Source: Terriglobales bacterium (GTDB lineage Bacteria > Acidobacteriota > Terriglobia > Bryobacterales > Bryobacteraceae). Taken from it: a stretch of DNA of 38,301 nt. Below, one piece after another: positions 1 to 7,983 of the stretch. Each line of letters opens with the position of its first letter. The first letter of the stretch is position 1. Under the pieces are notes generated by a model that made no database searches, was not told the origin of the DNA, and saw nothing but the letters and a program-made list of their open reading frames with translations. The DNA lies in NCBI GenBank assembly GCA_021372245.1, contig JAJFUV010000355.1:1-38301 (forward strand), written 5' to 3'. The position numbers and the translations under genes were made by a program.

Positions 1-198
1 TCGTCCCAGGTTCCAGACCGCCTTGGGCAACGTGTCCTTCAATCGAACCGGCAGGCGGAACCATTCGCCGCCGTTTTCCGAAAACCACGCCAGTCCGTTG
101 ATTTCCATGCGCCCGTCAGTGGGCGCGATCCAGTTCAGGTCTGGAGTCTGCGCCGCAAGCGGGCAGAACAGAACGAGCAACGCAACCAAAAGCCGCAT
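1..198 (-). CDS. Secreted SGNH/GDSL-hydrolase-like protein, N-terminal part only
   Basis: Only the first 66 codons lie in the window; the gene runs off the left edge. The start is an ATG followed by a clear signal peptide (MRLLVALLVLFCPLAAQ) and a mature region containing the stretches GLAWFSENGGEWFRLP and LPKAVWNLGR. That pattern resembles the N-terminal accessory domain found before secreted SGNH/GDSL hydrolases (typically 'RLP...VWNLSRHSAG'), which deacetylate or de-esterify carbohydrates. The catalytic block is not visible, so the enzyme call is an inference from the N-terminal domain alone. It begins 15 nt after the stop of the radical SAM gene on the same strand, so the two may be cotranscribed. 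AGGGG stands very close to the start codon as a possible ribosome site. Confidence 0.55.
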   Translation of the reverse strand, partial: MRLLVALLVLFCPLAAQTPDLNWIAPTDGRMEINGLAWFSENGGEWFRLPVRLKDTLPKAVWNLGR

Positions 199-213
199 GG
201 CCCCTATCGTATC

Positions 214-1287
214 TCAGTGCCGGGCGGCGAGTGTTGCAGACGTAGGCTGATAGACGCACCGCGGATCGGAGGCTAGGAAACTGCCGGTCAAGGCATATGC
301 GCGGGAGCGCGAACCTCCGCAGAGGTTGCGGTACTCGCACGCGCCGCACTTGCCTTCCAGTTGACCGCTGTCGCGCAGCGTGCGGAACAGGCTGGAATCA
401 CGGTAGGCCGCGGCGAGCGAGGCGCGCCGCACATTGCCAGCGGAGATTTCCAGGAAGCCGCTGGGGAAGATCTCGCCGGTGTGCGAGATGAACACGAAGC
501 CCTTGCCGTCGTTGATGCCGGCTTGCCTCGCAATACCGCCCTGTGGCGCGGCGGAGCGCCCGATGGGCATCGCTTTCCGCATTTGCGCAACGTAGCGGCG
601 GTAGTGCTGCGCTTCGGTGGTCTTGATATCGAAGGGGGCCCGGAGAGAAGTGCGGTAGAGGAAATCAAAGACCTCTTCGTACTCCTCGGCCGTCAGATCG
701 TATTGCGCCTGGGCGCGGCCGGTCACGATGAGGAAGAACACGCTCCACAGCCGCGCCTTCTCCCGCTCGACAAGCGCGGCGATCTCCTCCAGCCGGTGGC
801 GATTGTAGCGCGTCACCGTCGTGTTGATTTGCGTTTCGAGTCCGATACGAGCCGAGTGGCGCAGCGCGCCGATGGTGCGCGCGAACGAGCCGGCCACCTG
901 CCGGAAATCGTCGTGCGAGGCTTCGTCGGGGCCGTCCAGACTGACGGCCATGCGTGAGACTCCACACGCTTGTATGCGCTCGACGGCCTCATCATCCAAC
1001 AGCGGAGTGGCGCTCGGCGTGATGGTAGTCCGCAGGCCGGCGTCGACGCTGTGCTTCAGCAACTCGAATACGTCCGGGCGTTTCAGAGGATCGCCGCCGG
1101 TGAAGACCATCAACGGATCGCCGAAGTCTTTCTTGATGCCGTCCAATAGGGCACGGGCTTCGGCCGTATCGAGTTCCAGCGGATGCCGCTCAGGAATCGC
1201 CGACGCACGGCAGTGGCGGCATGCCAGATCGCACGCTTGCGTGGTTTCCCATATGACCAGAAACGGCGCTTCGGAGAAATCCCGCAT
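214..1287 (-). CDS. Radical SAM/SPASM domain protein (TIGR04053-like)
   Basis: This 357-residue protein has the radical SAM cluster motif CxxxCxxC at residues 19-26 (C19, C23, C26) and a glycine-rich GGDPLKRPD element near residue 63, where the family binds S-adenosylmethionine. The C-terminal end carries a SPASM-type cysteine set (CGACEYRNLCGG followed by a later DPRC), which normally holds extra [4Fe-4S] clusters. The layout resembles the TIGR04053 family, related to the haem-modifying AhbC/AhbD/NirJ enzymes; the substrate is not known. It lies 60 nt after a TrmJ-like gene and in the same direction as the kor genes, whose product could supply reduced ferredoxin; that link is only inference. 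The start ATG at 1287 is preceded by a G-rich stretch. Confidence 0.85.
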   Translation of the reverse strand: MRDFSEAPFLVIWETTQACDLACRHCRASAIPERHPLELDTAEARALLDGIKKDFGDPLMVFTGGDPLKRPDVFELLKHSVDAGLRTTITPSATPLLDDEAVERIQACGVSRMAVSLDGPDEASHDDFRQVAGSFARTIGALRHSARIGLETQINTTVTRYNRHRLEEIAALVEREKARLWSVFFLIVTGRAQAQYDLTAEEYEEVFDFLYRTSLRAPFDIKTTEAQHYRRYVAQMRKAMPIGRSAAPQGGIARQAGINDGKGFVFISHTGEIFPSGFLEISAGNVRRASLAAAYRDSSLFRTLRDSGQLEGKCGACEYRNLCGGSRSRAYALTGSFLASDPRCVYQPTSATLAARH

Positions 1288-1347
1288 CGCATCCCCCAGT
1301 TCCAGGATAAGAGCGGCGAAGCGGGGTGCGCCGTGACCGGAGTCACG

Positions 1348-2073
1348 CTACTTGTTGTGCAGCTTCCAGAGGACTTGCCGGAACATCCCCAGCCAGACGT
1401 CGGCATCGCGCGAGGTGAGGGATTCGCGCCGCACCATGCGGCGTAGTTTCTGCCCGGTGGACTCGGAGATGCGCGGATTGACGTAGCCGCTTTCCTCCAG
1501 CGCCTCGCGCAGCAATTCGGTCAAGCGCTCCAACTGGTCGCCCTTGGCGGCGCGGACGGGTTTGGGGTGCGCCTGCGGAGCGCGGGGATTTCGTATCAAT
1601 TCATAAAGCGCGACGGCCACGGACTGGCCCAGGTTCATCGAACCGTGCTCTTCGCGGGTGGGGATGCGCATGAGCCAGTTGCAGTAGCTCAAGTCGTCAT
1701 TGGCCAGGCCGAATTTCTCCGAGCCGAACAGGATGGCGGCCGGAGCTTCAGCCAGGTGCTTGCGGAGGAGACGTCCGCCATACTCGAGCCGCCGCAACGG
1801 ATGCTGCAGGCCGCGATGGCCGAGGGCGGTTGTGCTTACCACAAGCGAGCAATCCGTCACCGCATCCCCCACGCTCTGGTACTCCTGCGCCGCCGCCATC
1901 ACGGCCGAAGCGCCCACCGCCGAACGCGCTTCTCGAAAGGCGACGTCGTACGGATTCACCACGCGCAACTGCTTGAATCCGAAATTGCTCATGGCGCGCG
2001 CCGCCGCGCCAATATTGAGCGGGTTGCGTGACGCGACCAGAACCACACGGAGTTGATCGCGCCAGTCCGTCAT
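1348..2073 (-). CDS. trmJ: tRNA (cytidine/uridine-2'-O-)-methyltransferase, TrmJ/SpoU family
   Basis: A 241-residue SPOUT methyltransferase. The three SpoU motifs are visible: the N-terminal SRNPLNIGAAARAM, the central ILFGSEKFGLAN, and the SAM-binding knot PTREEHGSMNLGQSVAVALY. TrmJ proteins methylate the 2'-hydroxyl of position 32 in the tRNA anticodon loop. The C-terminal tail of about 80 residues is basic and helical, as in TrmJ rather than the shorter TrmL. The start lies 6 nt after the korB stop, so it is probably translated from the kor transcript; no strong Shine-Dalgarno is seen. TrmJ is the best fit, but another SpoU-family rRNA or tRNA enzyme cannot be excluded from sequence alone. 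Confidence 0.85.
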   Translation of the reverse strand: MTDWRDQLRVVLVASRNPLNIGAAARAMSNFGFKQLRVVNPYDVAFREARSAVGASAVMAAAQEYQSVGDAVTDCSLVVSTTALGHRGLQHPLRRLEYGGRLLRKHLAEAPAAILFGSEKFGLANDDLSYCNWLMRIPTREEHGSMNLGQSVAVALYELIRNPRAPQAHPKPVRAAKGDQLERLTELLREALEESGYVNPRISESTGQKLRRMVRRESLTSRDADVWLGMFRQVLWKLHNK

Positions 2074-2079
2074 CGTGAG

Positions 2080-3123
2080 CTAGCGCAGTTCCTCGATTAC
2101 TTGCGCGAGGGCTTCGCGGCCCGGGCGGGTCTTTGATTCGGGCAAGGTCGCCAAAGGCTGATCGTCCAAATTCAACAAGTCGATAAATGTCTCGCGTTCC
2201 GGAGCGAAGTAAAGAATGCCGGTAAGCACTTCGCCCTTGGCGCCGGATTCGTGCAGCGCCCGTATGGCGTTGAGCTTGTCGGTAGGATCGTAATCCTCGT
2301 GGAGCTTCTTTAAGCGCAAGCGCGAGCCATCGTGCAGCGTTATCTCGCGTGTTTCTCCCTCGGCAATCTCCACGTCGATTTCCTCGAACGAGGGCACGAA
2401 GTCCACCGCGTGCAGCGGCTCATCGTGCTCCTTCATGTAAGCGTAGCTCTTCGTGGACCCTTCGTGGTCGTTGAAGGTCACGCACGGAGAAATCACGTCG
2501 ATCACCGAGAGGCCCTTGTGCGCGATGGCAGCCTTGATGGTGGCGAGCAACTGTCTCTTATCGCCGGAAAACGTGCGCACCACCAACGTAGCGCCCAACT
2601 CGATGCCGGCCAGGCAGCAATCGATGGGCGGCAGATCGTTCACCTCGCCGTGCTTCAGCTTGGAACCGATGTCGGCTGTCGCCGAGAACTGCCCTTTGGT
2701 GAGGCCGTAGACGCCGTTGTTTTCGATGATGTAAATCAGCGGCAGATTGCGCCGCAGGAGGTGCATGAACTGGCCCAAGCCGATAGAGGCCGTGTCGCCG
2801 TCGCCGCTGACCAGAACGCCGATGAGGTTGTGGTTGCCGAGCATGGCACCCGTGGCCACCGATGGCGCGCGGCCATGCACGCTGTTGAAGCCGTGCGCCA
2901 TGCTGAGAAAATAAGCCGGCGACTTCGACGAGCAGCCGATGCCGCTGAATTTGGCCACGTGCCAGGGCTTCACGCCCATCTCATAGAAAGCTTCAACGAG
3001 TCGCTCGGATACGGAATTGTGGCCGCAGCCGGCGCACAGCGTGCTCTTCGCTCCCTTGTACTGGAGAACCTCAAGACCAATGCGATTGGTCTTCTTGGGG
3101 GCAGGCGCAGCGATGGTTCCCAT
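2080..3123 (-). CDS. korB: 2-oxoacid:ferredoxin oxidoreductase, beta subunit (TPP/Fe-S)
   Basis: This 347-residue subunit binds thiamine diphosphate and one [4Fe-4S] cluster. CAGCGHNSVSE at residues 30-40 and GIGCSS at 61-66 give three cluster cysteines (C30, C33, C64); GDGDTASIGLGQF from residue 107 and NNGVYGLTKGQ near 135 form the TPP/Mg site. Its partner is KorA directly upstream; together they oxidise a 2-oxoacid, probably 2-oxoglutarate, to the acyl-CoA and reduce ferredoxin. An ATG at 3171 would extend the frame into korA, but the ATG at 3123 has a GGAGGG ribosome site nine bases upstream and sits 1 nt after the korA stop, so I chose it. Substrate specificity is inferred from family resemblance only. 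Confidence 0.93.
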   Translation of the reverse strand: MGTIAAPAPKKTNRIGLEVLQYKGAKSTLCAGCGHNSVSERLVEAFYEMGVKPWHVAKFSGIGCSSKSPAYFLSMAHGFNSVHGRAPSVATGAMLGNHNLIGVLVSGDGDTASIGLGQFMHLLRRNLPLIYIIENNGVYGLTKGQFSATADIGSKLKHGEVNDLPPIDCCLAGIELGATLVVRTFSGDKRQLLATIKAAIAHKGLSVIDVISPCVTFNDHEGSTKSYAYMKEHDEPLHAVDFVPSFEEIDVEIAEGETREITLHDGSRLRLKKLHEDYDPTDKLNAIRALHESGAKGEVLTGILYFAPERETFIDLLNLDDQPLATLPESKTRPGREALAQVIEELR

Positions 3124-3124
3124 C

Positions 3125-4969
3125 TTAGAGACCCTCCTGACGGACAATTTCGTCGGTGACGGTTCTGGCATCCAGCGGCAGGCCGCCGTAGTAGAGCACG
3201 CTGCGCAGTTTGGCGATCTCTTCCGGCGCCAGTTCCATGCGCATCAGCATCACAAGCTGCGCGTCGCGGTTCTGCTCCACAACGTAAACGCGCGCGTGCC
3301 TCTCAAGGAACAACCGCAGATCTTCGGTGAAGGGAAAGCCCTTCAGACGGAAGTAGCTGGCCTCGATGCCGTGCTCCTTCAGCAATTGATCGCGACTCTC
3401 TTCGGCGGCGTAGCGCGACGTGCCGTAGCAGAGGACGCCGATGGAGGCTTTGTCGTTATAAACCACTTCAGGCGCGGGCATGTGCACGCGCATGCTTTCG
3501 AACTTGTGAGCGATGCGCTGCATGTTGTGGATGTAATCGTCGGGCCGCTCGCTGTAACGTGCCTTCTCGTCGCGCCCGCTGCCTCGGGTGAAGTACGCGG
3601 CCGCCGGGTGGTCGGTGCCGGGCAGCGTGCGATAGCCCACTCCGTCGCCGTCCAGATCTTTGTAGCGCGCGAATCCGCCCAGACGGTCCAGATCGGCAGC
3701 CGAGAGCACTTTGCCACGGCGTATGGGCTCCGTCGGATACTCGAACGGATCCGACATCCATTTGTTCATGCCGAGGTCGAGGTCGGTCATGACGAAGACC
3801 GGCGTCTGAAAATGCTCGGCGAGATTGAACGCTTCCGGCATCATCGAGAAACACTCTTCAGGCGAGGACGGGAAGTACATGGGGTGCTTCGTGTCCCCGT
3901 GGGAGAGTAGCGCAGTGGAGAGAACATCGCCCTGCATAGTCCTCGTCGGCAGGCCGGTGGACGGGCCCACTCGCTCCACGTCGACAATCACCGCGGGCAC
4001 TTCGGCCCAGTAGGCCAGCCCGGTGAACTCGGCCATCAGCGAGATGCCGGGGCCGCTGGTGGCCGTCATGGCGCGGGCTCCGGCCCATCCGGCGCCGATC
4101 ACCATGCCGATAGCGGACAACTCGTCTTCGGCCTGCACCACCGCGTACGTCGGCTTTCCTGTTTCCGGGTCTATGCGGAAGCGCTTCAGGTAGCCCGCCA
4201 TGGCCTCCACCAGGGAGGTGGACGGCGTGATGGGATACCAAACCACCACGGTGGCGCCGGCGAAAACCGCTCCCAGTGCCGTTGCCGCGTTGCCTTCAAT
4301 GATGAGTTTGCCGGTGGTCTTGTCCATTCGCTGGATGCGGTATGGATCCGACTTTGTAAGGTTCGCTGCCGCGTAGTCCCGGCCTGCCATGACGGCGTTC
4401 CAGTTCAACTCGGCGGCCTTGGCCTTCCGCGCGCCGAATTGCTTCACCAGCGCCTTGTGGACCTCGTCGAAATCGATCTCCAGCAACTGCGCAAGAACGC
4501 CGTCGTAAATCATGTTGCGCACGAGCTTGCGCAGGCGCGCCTCGGGGCAAACCGGAGCGACCAGCTTGTCGAAGGGAACCGCGTAAAAGTGCAGGTCCGA
4601 ACGCAGCTCGCTTAGCTTGAGCGGTTCGTCATAGACCACGGCGGCGCCGCTGGCGAGCTTCATGACGTCGTCTTTGGCCGTTTCCAGATTCATGGCCACC
4701 AGGATGTCCACGTCCTTCTTTCGGCCGACGTAACCTTGCTTACTCGCGCGAATAGTAAACCAAGTGGGCAGCCCGGCGATGTTGGAAGGAAAAAGATTCT
4801 TCCCCGATACCGGAACGCCCATCTGGAAGATGGAACGCATGAGAACGGTGTTGGCAGTCTGGCTGCCGCTGCCGTTCACGGTCGCGACTTCGATGCTGAA
4901 ATCGTTCGCGGCTTGAGCTATAGAAAGTTGCTCCTCCACAGCGGAAGGGTTCGCTTCAGTTGTTGACAT
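3125..4969 (-). CDS. korA: 2-oxoacid:ferredoxin oxidoreductase, fused gamma-alpha subunit
   Basis: A 614-residue protein combining the gamma domain (about residues 25-210, with VNGSGSQTANTVLMR at the front) and the alpha domain (from about 223, with YPITPSTSLVEAM at 245-257 and GPSTGLPTRTMQGD from 335). This two-subunit arrangement is that of the KorAB 2-oxoglutarate:ferredoxin oxidoreductases described in aerobes such as Mycobacterium. It would give reduced ferredoxin from the TCA cycle or run reductively. The open frame continues upstream to 5185, but those 72 residues are low in conserved features and overlap the divergent gene. The ATG at 4969 follows a GGGAAAG stretch and a well-placed promoter, so it is taken as the start. 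Confidence 0.93.
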   Translation of the reverse strand: MSTTEANPSAVEEQLSIAQAANDFSIEVATVNGSGSQTANTVLMRSIFQMGVPVSGKNLFPSNIAGLPTWFTIRASKQGYVGRKKDVDILVAMNLETAKDDVMKLASGAAVVYDEPLKLSELRSDLHFYAVPFDKLVAPVCPEARLRKLVRNMIYDGVLAQLLEIDFDEVHKALVKQFGARKAKAAELNWNAVMAGRDYAAANLTKSDPYRIQRMDKTTGKLIIEGNAATALGAVFAGATVVVWYPITPSTSLVEAMAGYLKRFRIDPETGKPTYAVVQAEDELSAIGMVIGAGWAGARAMTATSGPGISLMAEFTGLAYWAEVPAVIVDVERVGPSTGLPTRTMQGDVLSTALLSHGDTKHPMYFPSSPEECFSMMPEAFNLAEHFQTPVFVMTDLDLGMNKWMSDPFEYPTEPIRRGKVLSAADLDRLGGFARYKDLDGDGVGYRTLPGTDHPAAAYFTRGSGRDEKARYSERPDDYIHNMQRIAHKFESMRVHMPAPEVVYNDKASIGVLCYGTSRYAAEESRDQLLKEHGIEASYFRLKGFPFTEDLRLFLERHARVYVVEQNRDAQLVMLMRMELAPEEIAKLRSVLYYGGLPLDARTVTDEIVRQEGL

Positions 4970-5017
4970 TAGACTTTCCCTAGAGCCGGGGCCCAGACGG
5001 CTTGCCCTCTTGCTTTG

Positions 5018-5046
5018 ATTATAGGGGAGATCCGGGCGCTGCAAAA
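5018..5046 (-). promoter_or_regulatory. Probable promoter of the kor operon
   Basis: A perfect -10 hexamer TATAAT is read on the minus strand at 5023-5018. The -35 region is poor: TTTTGC at 5046-5041 gives a 17-base spacer and only partial similarity to TTGACA. Transcription would begin near 5011 and leave a leader of about 40 bases before the korA ATG at 4969. The location supports the shorter korA start. Confidence 0.5.
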
Positions 5047-5048
5047 TT

Positions 5049-5675
5049 GTGCCCCGGCTTCGGGCTATACTCCGGAGTGCTGTGAGGACTTGGCTTACTT
5101 TCGCGTGTCTGGCTGCCTTGGGCGGCGTTTCGCTCTCCAGTTGCCCGATCGAAGGGCGCTGGTGGGAGGCCGAAGCGCTCGGCAAGGCGCTGGGCTTGTC
5201 TGGCCAGCCGCCGCGGAGCTTCCGCCACAGTCACGGACCGGACCGGAAGGCGCCCGAATACGCTTACGCGACAGTCTACTCGAGCGGTGTGCGGCGCAGC
5301 GCAGTGGTGTTGAACGACGGGGCCGTCCTGACGTTTGAAATGGGCAGCGGGCCGGCGGATCGCCCGTCGGTGAAGGTGCGCAACTGCGCCGCGCTCGAAC
5401 AAGGTCCCATTGAAAGCCTGGATCTGGCTGGCGCGCGTCTGGCGAACCGGGTCGTGTTGTTTCACGCCGATGCACGGAGCGCCACCTCGGCTGTGTCGTT
5501 CGACGTCGCCGGCCCGGCGAAGCTCAAATTCGTCATCGTGGGCCTGCAAGTCGGCACCTGGGAGATCTGGCACAAGGGCTTCCTGGTGGATGCCGGAGGA
5601 GCCGTCGAGCCCGACTCCGGTGTGCTGAGCTTCGAAGGCGCCCCGGGCGGCTACTTCCTGCGCCGGATCGGATAG
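5049..5675 (+). CDS. Secreted or lipid-anchored protein of unknown function
   Basis: I do not recognise a family. The 208-residue product begins with an N-terminal export signal ending in SLSSC, which fits a lipobox, so it may be a lipoprotein. The mature part is beta-rich, without obvious catalytic motifs. The first possible start is the GTG at 5049, which has no ribosome site; a second GTG at 5082 stands four bases after GGAG and still leaves a complete signal peptide, so the true protein may be 197 residues. It is divergent from korA and ends 4 nt before the convergent gene on the other strand. Confidence 0.65.
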   Translation: MPRLRAILRSAVRTWLTFACLAALGGVSLSSCPIEGRWWEAEALGKALGLSGQPPRSFRHSHGPDRKAPEYAYATVYSSGVRRSAVVLNDGAVLTFEMGSGPADRPSVKVRNCAALEQGPIESLDLAGARLANRVVLFHADARSATSAVSFDVAGPAKLKFVIVGLQVGTWEIWHKGFLVDAGGAVEPDSGVLSFEGAPGGYFLRRIG

Positions 5676-5679
5676 GAAC

Positions 5680-7041
5680 TCAGTTGCCTGACGGACCCGC
5701 GGCGGGCTTCAGGCGCAATCCGCCCGTGAACTTGCCCGAGGTGAGCATCCGCAGGATACCGCCGGGACCCGCGCGTTCCTCACGCATTTCCTCGTGTTCC
5801 ACTTCGACGTCGTAGCGCACACCCGGCTGGAGACCGACCACGAATACCAACTCGACGTCGCGAGGCTCCGCCTTGAATTTGCGCTGCGTCGCCGCCTGGA
5901 ATATCAGCGCCGGACCAATTTCCACGCCAGTCGCCGATTGGGGAGACAACACCTCAATCCGCCCCTTGTCGAACTTCTGGCTCTCGCCGTCGAAGTAGCC
6001 GAACCAAGCGGCATCTTCCTCCCAGCTCGACCGCACGAAGACGCGCCCGGCGAGTTCATCGTAAGCGTAGAGCGGCATGTAAAAGGGGCTCAGCCCCGGC
6101 TGATAAGGATTGGCCCACAGGAATTCGTACGGCACGCCAAATGGACTCTGCAGCAGGAAGCGGTCCTGGATCAGCCAGCCTTGCAGGAATTGATTCTCCT
6201 GGGCGTTGGTGTCGTAAGCCACCATGGCCAGGCCTGCCGCGCGCGAACGGGCCGCCTGCGTGAGGTCCGGCTCGCCGCCGCCCTTGAAGGCCTGAATGCG
6301 GTACTCGCCCTCGGGAGCCGGATACGTCGCCGGGTAATGGCTCAGCACGTGTACGATAGGCAGTTCCTTGAACACGGCAGGCAGGGCCTCGCGCAGTTCG
6401 ATGTTGATGTTGTCGCGCACGGCGTGGAACAGTTCGAACAGATCGTAGGTCCGGTTCAGGGGAATCGGCGAGTGGCCGTTCTTGATGGATGGAACAACCT
6501 TGCCGCGCCACCAATCGACCACAATGGACCGCAACTCGCGCTCGGCGAGCGGGTCCGAGTGCCCGGCCAGTGCCACGGCGGCCAGCACGCGCGAACGCAC
6601 GTCCGCGAGATCCGTTGATGAGCGTACCGCCGCGATCCCACGCTCGAGCCGTGCCGCGAGCTGCCTGGATTCGTTTTCGCCGAGCGACGGCTGACACCAG
6701 TCGAACACCAGCGCCTGCTGGCGAAGATCGGCCGCGCTAGTCAACGCCCACTCGACGGCAGGCCGGCACGCGCTCCAATCCTGGGTGACCTGGGCATAGA
6801 GAGCGGCGCTCAGCCCCGGCTCCGGCATGCGCGCCTTGCCCGCCATCAGGGTTTCGAATTTCTCCCAGCGCATTGAGCGGCGCTGGCGTTCCCTGCGCAA
6901 CAGGCGCAAACGCTGCGCGCGCAGGAACAGGCGCGGGTGTTCGGCGAAGACCCGGAAATCTTCGTCCTGAGCTTGAGGGAAGGCGAGGGTGGCTGCGAGA
7001 CACAACAGAATTGCGGCCCGGCGCGAATGATTGCGGCGCAT
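5680..7041 (-). CDS. Secreted alpha/alpha-toroid (heparinase-like) protein of unknown function
   Basis: A 453-residue protein starting with a classical signal peptide (MRRNHSRRAAILLCLAATLA). The segment just after it, EHPRLFLRAQRLRLLRRERQ, resembles the opening of alpha/alpha-toroid polysaccharide lyases of the heparinase II/III type. The middle is alpha-helical and the last third is beta-rich with WFGYFDGESQKFDKG, the order expected for a toroid plus beta-sandwich. I see no clear catalytic residues, so lyase activity is unproven. GTG codons at 7080, 7077 and 7059 could extend the N-terminus; I prefer the ATG at 7041 because it begins the signal peptide and follows GGGGTGG. It may work with the heparinase-like lyase at 10782-13460. 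Confidence 0.65.
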   Translation of the reverse strand: MRRNHSRRAAILLCLAATLAFPQAQDEDFRVFAEHPRLFLRAQRLRLLRRERQRRSMRWEKFETLMAGKARMPEPGLSAALYAQVTQDWSACRPAVEWALTSAADLRQQALVFDWCQPSLGENESRQLAARLERGIAAVRSSTDLADVRSRVLAAVALAGHSDPLAERELRSIVVDWWRGKVVPSIKNGHSPIPLNRTYDLFELFHAVRDNINIELREALPAVFKELPIVHVLSHYPATYPAPEGEYRIQAFKGGGEPDLTQAARSRAAGLAMVAYDTNAQENQFLQGWLIQDRFLLQSPFGVPYEFLWANPYQPGLSPFYMPLYAYDELAGRVFVRSSWEEDAAWFGYFDGESQKFDKGRIEVLSPQSATGVEIGPALIFQAATQRKFKAEPRDVELVFVVGLQPGVRYDVEVEHEEMREERAGPGGILRMLTSGKFTGGLRLKPAAGPSGN

Positions 7042-7118
7042 CCACCCCGATTGTGTCACAGCGACACGGCGACACACCACAGCGCCTCAACCTGTGCCCA
7101 ACGCCTTCAGAATCGGCC

Positions 7119-7135
7119 TTTTGTTTTCAACAAAA
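7119..7135. promoter_or_regulatory. Perfect 7-bp inverted repeat, possible operator
   Basis: TTTTGTT and AACAAAA form a perfect dyad around a 3-base centre, 80 to 100 bases upstream of the minus-strand gene ending at 5680. It has no GC stem, so it is unlikely to be a terminator. A regulator-binding site is possible, but nothing else in the sequence confirms this. The rest of 7136-7345 holds no gene; a weak stem at 7292-7320 followed by a run of six T at 7323-7328 may be a minor plus-strand terminator. Confidence 0.25.
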
Positions 7136-7357
7136 CCACCCTCCCCACAAATGGTTCGTGGTTTGCTACACTCATTTCGAATTGACGCAGTAACTTTTGA
7201 ACCTGCCCTCTGCTGCAACTGGCAGGCGGATTGAGAGCGGACCGTCAGGACAGCGTGCTTGCGGGAGCCGATGTTTCGAGTTTATTCTGCTCCTCAAACC
7301 GTTTCCGGTTGCAGCCGAGGGGTTTTTTGTTAAGGGCAGTACTTTTATAACGGCATC

Positions 7358-7586
7358 ATTAGCTAGGCTCCTTGCAAAGCTCGCCCTGGATCCTATGCTT
7401 CGGCTGACGCTCGGCGTTCGTGGTGCAGGACTTATTGGACGCGGGCCTCACCAGGGACGGAACAGCAGTGCGGGTGTTCAGACACCGGGCTGGCCGCCGC
7501 AGGATCCAAGCCCAACTCGGGCGGACCGCATCAGGGAGAGGGAACCAAGTGCCTCATCCCCCCTCTCCGGGTGCGGTCTTTTCTTT
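7358..7586 (+). ncRNA. Candidate structured small RNA, type unknown
   Basis: No plausible reading frame is seen here, yet the stretch ends in a strong plus-strand terminator. A -10-like TATAAC at 7346-7351, 17 bases after a T-rich block at 7323-7328, could start transcription near 7358 and give an RNA of about 230 nt. Inside, TGGATCCT at 7386-7393 pairs with AGGATCCA at 7501-7508, enclosing a 120-base domain that contains the hairpin GGTGT-TCAG-ACACC at 7473-7486. A CAGG...CGGAA...AGCAG segment at 7453-7467 recalls the SRP RNA tip, but the short stem that must close the GGAA loop is missing. The class is therefore left open: 6S-like by size, or lineage-specific. Confidence 0.4.
7524..7586 (+). 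terminator. Strong intrinsic terminator, plus strand
   Basis: GACCGCA at 7524-7530 pairs with TGCGGTC at 7572-7578, and GGAGAGGG at 7535-7542 pairs with CCCTCTCC at 7561-7568. The hairpin is followed at once by TTTTCTTT. There is no matching T-run on the other side, so it acts on plus-strand transcripts. The nearest plus-strand gene upstream ends at 5675, with a complete minus-strand gene in between, which is the main reason for proposing a small RNA here. Confidence 0.8.
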
Positions 7587-7592
7587 AAGGGT

Positions 7593-7886
7593 TTACCAGC
7601 AGAGCGTGCCCGTGCGGGGCGTTTCCTCGGGATTCGGCAGGTACAGCGTCTTGCAGCGCTCGCAGCGGTAAATCTCAGCGTTGGCTCCGTAAAGCCGGCT
7701 CACTTCTTCGCCGAAGAAATACCACCGCTTCAGGTGCCCCGCGCAGAGCTTCCCCTTCCCGTCCTTCTCGTTGCAGGCGCGCATACGCAGAAGGCGCTGC
7801 TTCACCTTCGTGCCGTCGCTCAAAGTGGCGACAACATCGTTTTGCGCGGCAGGCGCAACAGGCGTGGCTTCAACAGGATCGGGCAT
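7593..7886 (-). CDS. Small cysteine-pair (probable zinc-binding) protein, unknown function
   Basis: A 97-residue cytoplasmic protein. Four cysteines fall into two groups, RACNEKDGKGKLC at residues 36-48 and RCERC at 73-77, with a histidine two residues after the first group (CAGH); this looks like a zinc ribbon. The region between them, KRWYFFGEEVSRLYG, is well structured rather than low complexity. The frame is open to 8003, but the ATG at 7886 has GAAGAAG seven bases ahead and the extension would overlap the next gene's ribosome site. I cannot assign a function. It is divergent from the alpha/beta hydrolase gene at 7984. Confidence 0.65.
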   Translation of the reverse strand: MPDPVEATPVAPAAQNDVVATLSDGTKVKQRLLRMRACNEKDGKGKLCAGHLKRWYFFGEEVSRLYGANAEIYRCERCKTLYLPNPEETPRTGTLCW

Positions 7887-7983
7887 GGGTATGCTTCTTC
7901 GAGGTCCTAGAAACCGAGTATACAACAGGCGCAAATTAACGAGGCTGCTCACCTGCGGTAGGATCGACAGGAGTTGGCCAAGT

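Noticed and set aside
7440..7510. SRP (4.5S) RNA
   Set aside because: CAGG, CGGAA and AGCAG occur in the right order, but the bases that must pair around the GGAA loop do not; the usual rod-like fold is not formed.
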